This document shows positions 62,964 through 64,000 of a DNA stretch of 64,000 bases, piece after piece. Numbering within the stretch: the stretch's first letter is position 1; every line of letters starts with the position of its first letter. The notes beneath the pieces were generated by a model. It made no database searches, had not been told where the DNA came from, and was given only the letters and a program-made list of their open reading frames with translations. Source of the DNA: an uncultured Thiocystis sp. (GTDB lineage: Bacteria; Pseudomonadota; Gammaproteobacteria; Chromatiales; Chromatiaceae); NCBI RefSeq assembly GCF_903866365.1, contig NZ_CAIPNF010000242.1, forward strand, positions 16,865-80,864, given 5' to 3'. Position numbers and translations under genes: made by a program.

Positions 62964-64000
62964 ATGCCATCACTCAAGCCCACTATCCGCCACGACTGGA
63001 CCCTCGACGAAATCCAGACGCTGCTCGACCAGCCCTTGAACGATCTTCTGTTCAAGGCCCAGAGCACCCACCGCGCCCAGTTCGATCCCAACCGGATCCA
63101 GGTCAGCACGCTGCTCAGCATCAAAACCGGCGCCTGCCCGGAAGACTGCGGCTATTGCGCCCAGAGCGCGCATCACGACACCAATCTGGAACGCGAACGC
63201 CTGCTGCCGCTCGACGAGGTGCTGACCGCCGCCCGCGCCGAGGGCGCGACCCGTTTCTGCATGGGCGCGGCCTGGCGCAACCCGACCGACAACAACCTGG
63301 ACCAAGTGGTCGCCATGATCGCGGGCGTCCACGCGCTCGGGATGGAGACCTGCGTCACGCTCGGCATGCTCACCGGCCCCCAGGCGCGCCGGCTCAAGGA
63401 GGCCGGGCTGGATTACTACAATCATAATCTCGACACCTCGCCCGAGTTCTACGGCCAGATCATCACCACCCGCACCTACCGGGACCGGCTCGACACCCTG
63501 GAGCATGTCCGCGAGGTTGGGCTCAAGACCTGTAGCGGCGGCATCCTCGGCATGGGCGAATCGCGCCGCGACCGCGCCTCCATGCTCCGCCAGCTCACCA
63601 ACCTGCCCGCCCACCCGGAGTCGGTACCGATCAACCTGCTGGTCCAGGTCGAAGGCACGCCGCTCTTCGGACAGGCCGCGCTCGATCCCTTCGAGTTCGT
63701 GCGCGTGGTCGCCGCCACCCGCATCCTGATGCCGGCCTCCCATATCCGTCTCTCCGCCGGTCGTCACGAGATGAGCGACGAGCTTCAGGCGCTGTGTTTT
63801 CTCGCCGGCGCCAATTCCATCTTTTATGGCGAGCGCCTGCTCACCGCGTCCAATGCCGAAGCTGACCGCGATCGCGCGCTCTTCGCGCGCCTGGGGCTCA
63901 GCTTTGAGGAGATCGAGGCGGAACGCACCGAACCGGGCGGCTGTCACAAAACGACTGGACACACCCACGAAATTTTTATCGGGAACTCAAGCGTTGAATG
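62964..64000 (+). CDS. bioB: Biotin synthase (runs to the window edge)
   Basis: This radical SAM enzyme inserts sulfur into dethiobiotin. 345 codons are visible from ATG 62964 with no stop before the edge; the last two bases are TG, so a stop could come at the next base. The radical SAM cluster motif is [33 protein letters not shown] is the usual start, split here as [17 protein letters not shown] and [29 protein letters not shown] and the second-cluster Arg in [11 protein letters not shown] are all present. It is controlled by the BirA operator just upstream. Confidence 0.96.
   Translation, partial: MPSLKPTIRHDWTLDEIQTLLDQPLNDLLFKAQSTHRAQFDPNRIQVSTLLSIKTGACPEDCGYCAQSAHHDTNLERERLLPLDEVLTAARAEGATRFCMGAAWRNPTDNNLDQVVAMIAGVHALGMETCVTLGMLTGPQARRLKEAGLDYYNHNLDTSPEFYGQIITTRTYRDRLDTLEHVREVGLKTCSGGILGMGESRRDRASMLRQLTNLPAHPESVPINLLVQVEGTPLFGQAALDPFEFVRVVAATRILMPASHIRLSAGRHEMSDELQALCFLAGANSIFYGERLLTASNAEADRDRALFARLGLSFEEIEAERTEPGGCHKTTGHTHEIFIGNSSVE

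Overview
This window looks like a stretch of chromosome from a GC-rich gammaproteobacterium. A purple sulfur bacterium of the Chromatiaceae, or a close relative, fits best. That placement is inferred from gene content: a two-subunit glycine decarboxylase, a VC_2705-type acetate symporter with its DUF4212 partner, an XrtD/VPLPA-CTERM sorting system, a NikKMLQO nickel transporter, and a BirA-type bioB operator. No rRNA, tRNA, phage, intact insertion sequence or CRISPR array was seen.

Layout. 1-0.6 kb: end of a cytochrome bd operon (cydB, cydX). 0.9-3.8 kb: an OmpA-type lipoprotein, then a DUF2878 / DUF1295 / lipocalin lipid-envelope cluster. 3.8-8.5 kb (minus strand): the exosortase xrtD, then a citramalate/isopropylmalate synthase and threonine synthase. 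8.9-11 kb: acetate-type symporter pair. 11.1-20.3 kb: a glycine riboswitch followed by gcvT-gcvH-gcvPA-tpx, an AT-richer module (HTH-fused DNA methyltransferase plus a probable restriction enzyme), then gcvPB and dgkA. The module splits the glycine cleavage operon. 20.4-24 kb: nikKMLQO. 24-28 kb (minus): a TIGR03790 protein and a PrsT-like TPR lipoprotein.

28-32 kb is a gene-poor region full of short palindromic repeats. It carries two paralogous VPLPA-CTERM secreted proteins and a HicA remnant. 32-36.4 kb: a Wzz-type chain-length protein, a CpsD-type ATPase and a VpsR-like regulator, which form an exopolysaccharide control cassette. 36.4-44 kb: hemerythrin, XRE regulator, dienelactone hydrolase, FadL-type porin, LysR regulator, a decayed MFS gene, a Kef-type antiporter and a third VPLPA-CTERM protein. 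44.7-54.4 kb: pcm, glgX, an MFS transporter, aroC, a TolC-family protein, a YheT-type hydrolase, an internally deleted alpha-carbonic anhydrase, mobA and hsp20. 54.5-64 kb: a PAS/GGDEF/EAL protein with degenerate catalytic motifs, an ATP-grasp/alpha-E plus transglutaminase pair, a hypothetical membrane-anchored protein, comF, and bioB running off the edge.

The most coherent system is the XrtD sorting system. One exosortase and a PrsT-like TPR lipoprotein are encoded here, with three VPLPA-CTERM substrates. Each substrate has a -24/-12 (sigma-54) promoter candidate 5' of it. An enhancer-binding protein with a VpsR-like architecture lies in the same interval next to polysaccharide genes. Other notable regulatory features are the tandem glycine riboswitch and a BirA operator laid over the -35 box of bioB.
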